Shown: positions 6,941 to 7,243 of the stretch, piece by piece | Layout of the letters: each line of letters starts with the position of its first letter | Numbering within the stretch: the first letter of the stretch is position 1 | From: DASUMF01 sp040510575 | GTDB lineage: Bacteria; Actinomycetota; Acidimicrobiia; IMCC26256; DASPTH01 | Length of the DNA: 7,243 bases | Direction of reading: 5' to 3' | Assembly: GCA_040510575.1 (NCBI GenBank) | Contig: JBEVIU010000112.1 | Span: 1-7,243 of the forward strand | The notes under the pieces: model-generated | Told to the model about the DNA's origin: nothing | Database searches by the model: none | What the model saw: only the letters and a program-made list of their open reading frames with translations | Translations under genes and position numbers: made by a program

Positions 6941-6946
6941 ACGAGA

Positions 6947-7243
6947 GTGGCCGAACCGCCGTCGGGCACGGTGACCTTTCTCTTCACCGACCTCGAAGGC
7001 TCGTCGACGCTGTGGGAGCAGCACCCCGACGCGATGCGGGGTGCGCTGGCGCGCCACGATGCGCTGATCGGCGACGCCATCGTCGGCCGCGCCGGACACG
7101 TGGTGAAGACCACCGGTGACGGATTCCTCGCGGCGTTCGCGAGCGCACTCGACGCGGTGGCGGCGGCGGTCGACGCGCAGCTTGCGCTGGGGCGCGAGCC
7201 GTGGGCGGAAACCGGTCCGTTGCGCGTGCGCATGGGCATCCAC
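6947..7243 (+). CDS. Class III adenylate/guanylate cyclase domain protein, 3' partial
   Basis: Ninety-nine N-terminal residues are present and the frame runs off the right edge. The protein begins VAEPPSGTVTFLFTDLEGSS, directly entering a class III nucleotide cyclase catalytic domain with no preceding membrane or sensor domain. The first metal-binding aspartate is D15 in FTDLEGS, the second is D58 in TTGDGF, and K54 just before it occupies the usual purine-recognition lysine region. RVRMGIH at the edge matches the conserved strand after the dimerisation arm. An intact catalytic set would convert ATP (or GTP) to the cyclic nucleotide in a dimer; the transition-state residues lie outside the window. 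In actinobacteria this exact type of start often heads long proteins with an AAA/NACHT-like ATPase and a helical-repeat or LuxR-type C terminus, but none of that can be seen here. It is divergent from the efflux transporter with 99 bases between the starts. Confidence 0.9.
   Translation, partial: MAEPPSGTVTFLFTDLEGSSTLWEQHPDAMRGALARHDALIGDAIVGRAGHVVKTTGDGFLAAFASALDAVAAAVDAQLALGREPWAETGPLRVRMGIH

Noticed and set aside
1..7243. Search for CRISPR arrays, tRNA/rRNA genes, insertion sequences and defence systems
   Set aside because: No regularly spaced repeats, no cloverleaf or rRNA signatures and no transposase-, nuclease- or toxin-like products were recognised; almost all the sequence is accounted for by five protein genes.

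Overview
The window is GC-rich, gene-dense bacterial DNA with GTG starts and short intergenic gaps. An Actinomycetota origin is likely, possibly class Acidimicrobiia. This rests on overall style, on a TANNNT -10 box placed for a leaderless GTG start, and on a class III cyclase beginning VTFLFTDLEGSSTLW, a form common in that group. It is an inference; no rRNA or tRNA is present to confirm it.

Layout, left to right. (1) 1-474, + strand: the C-terminal part of a dihydrofolate reductase-like (RibD C-terminal domain) protein, cut by the window edge. (2) 499-1491, - strand: a GlsA-type glutaminase with the complete catalytic set, convergent with gene 1. (3) 1620-5195, + strand: a single 1191-residue multidomain protein. 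It joins a NodB-like polysaccharide deacetylase domain, a CxxC...CxxC zinc-ribbon-like segment, a class I SAM methyltransferase, an unassigned helical region and a C-terminal family 2 glycosyltransferase. (4) 5252-6847, - strand: a 14-helix drug-efflux transporter of the major facilitator superfamily (DHA2 type), convergent with gene 3. (5) 6947-7243, + strand: the start of a class III adenylate/guanylate cyclase domain protein, cut by the right edge and divergent from gene 4.

The genes alternate in strand, so no operon is visible and no shared pathway is evident. Both convergent junctions hold a GC-rich inverted repeat without a T-tract; the one at 471-502 contains the stop codons of both neighbouring genes. 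The two divergent junctions (1492-1619 and 6848-6946) are the likely promoter regions.

The most unusual item is the three-enzyme glycan protein at 1620-5195. No mobile element, CRISPR array, integrase or RNA gene was seen. The rest looks like ordinary chromosomal core and accessory content.
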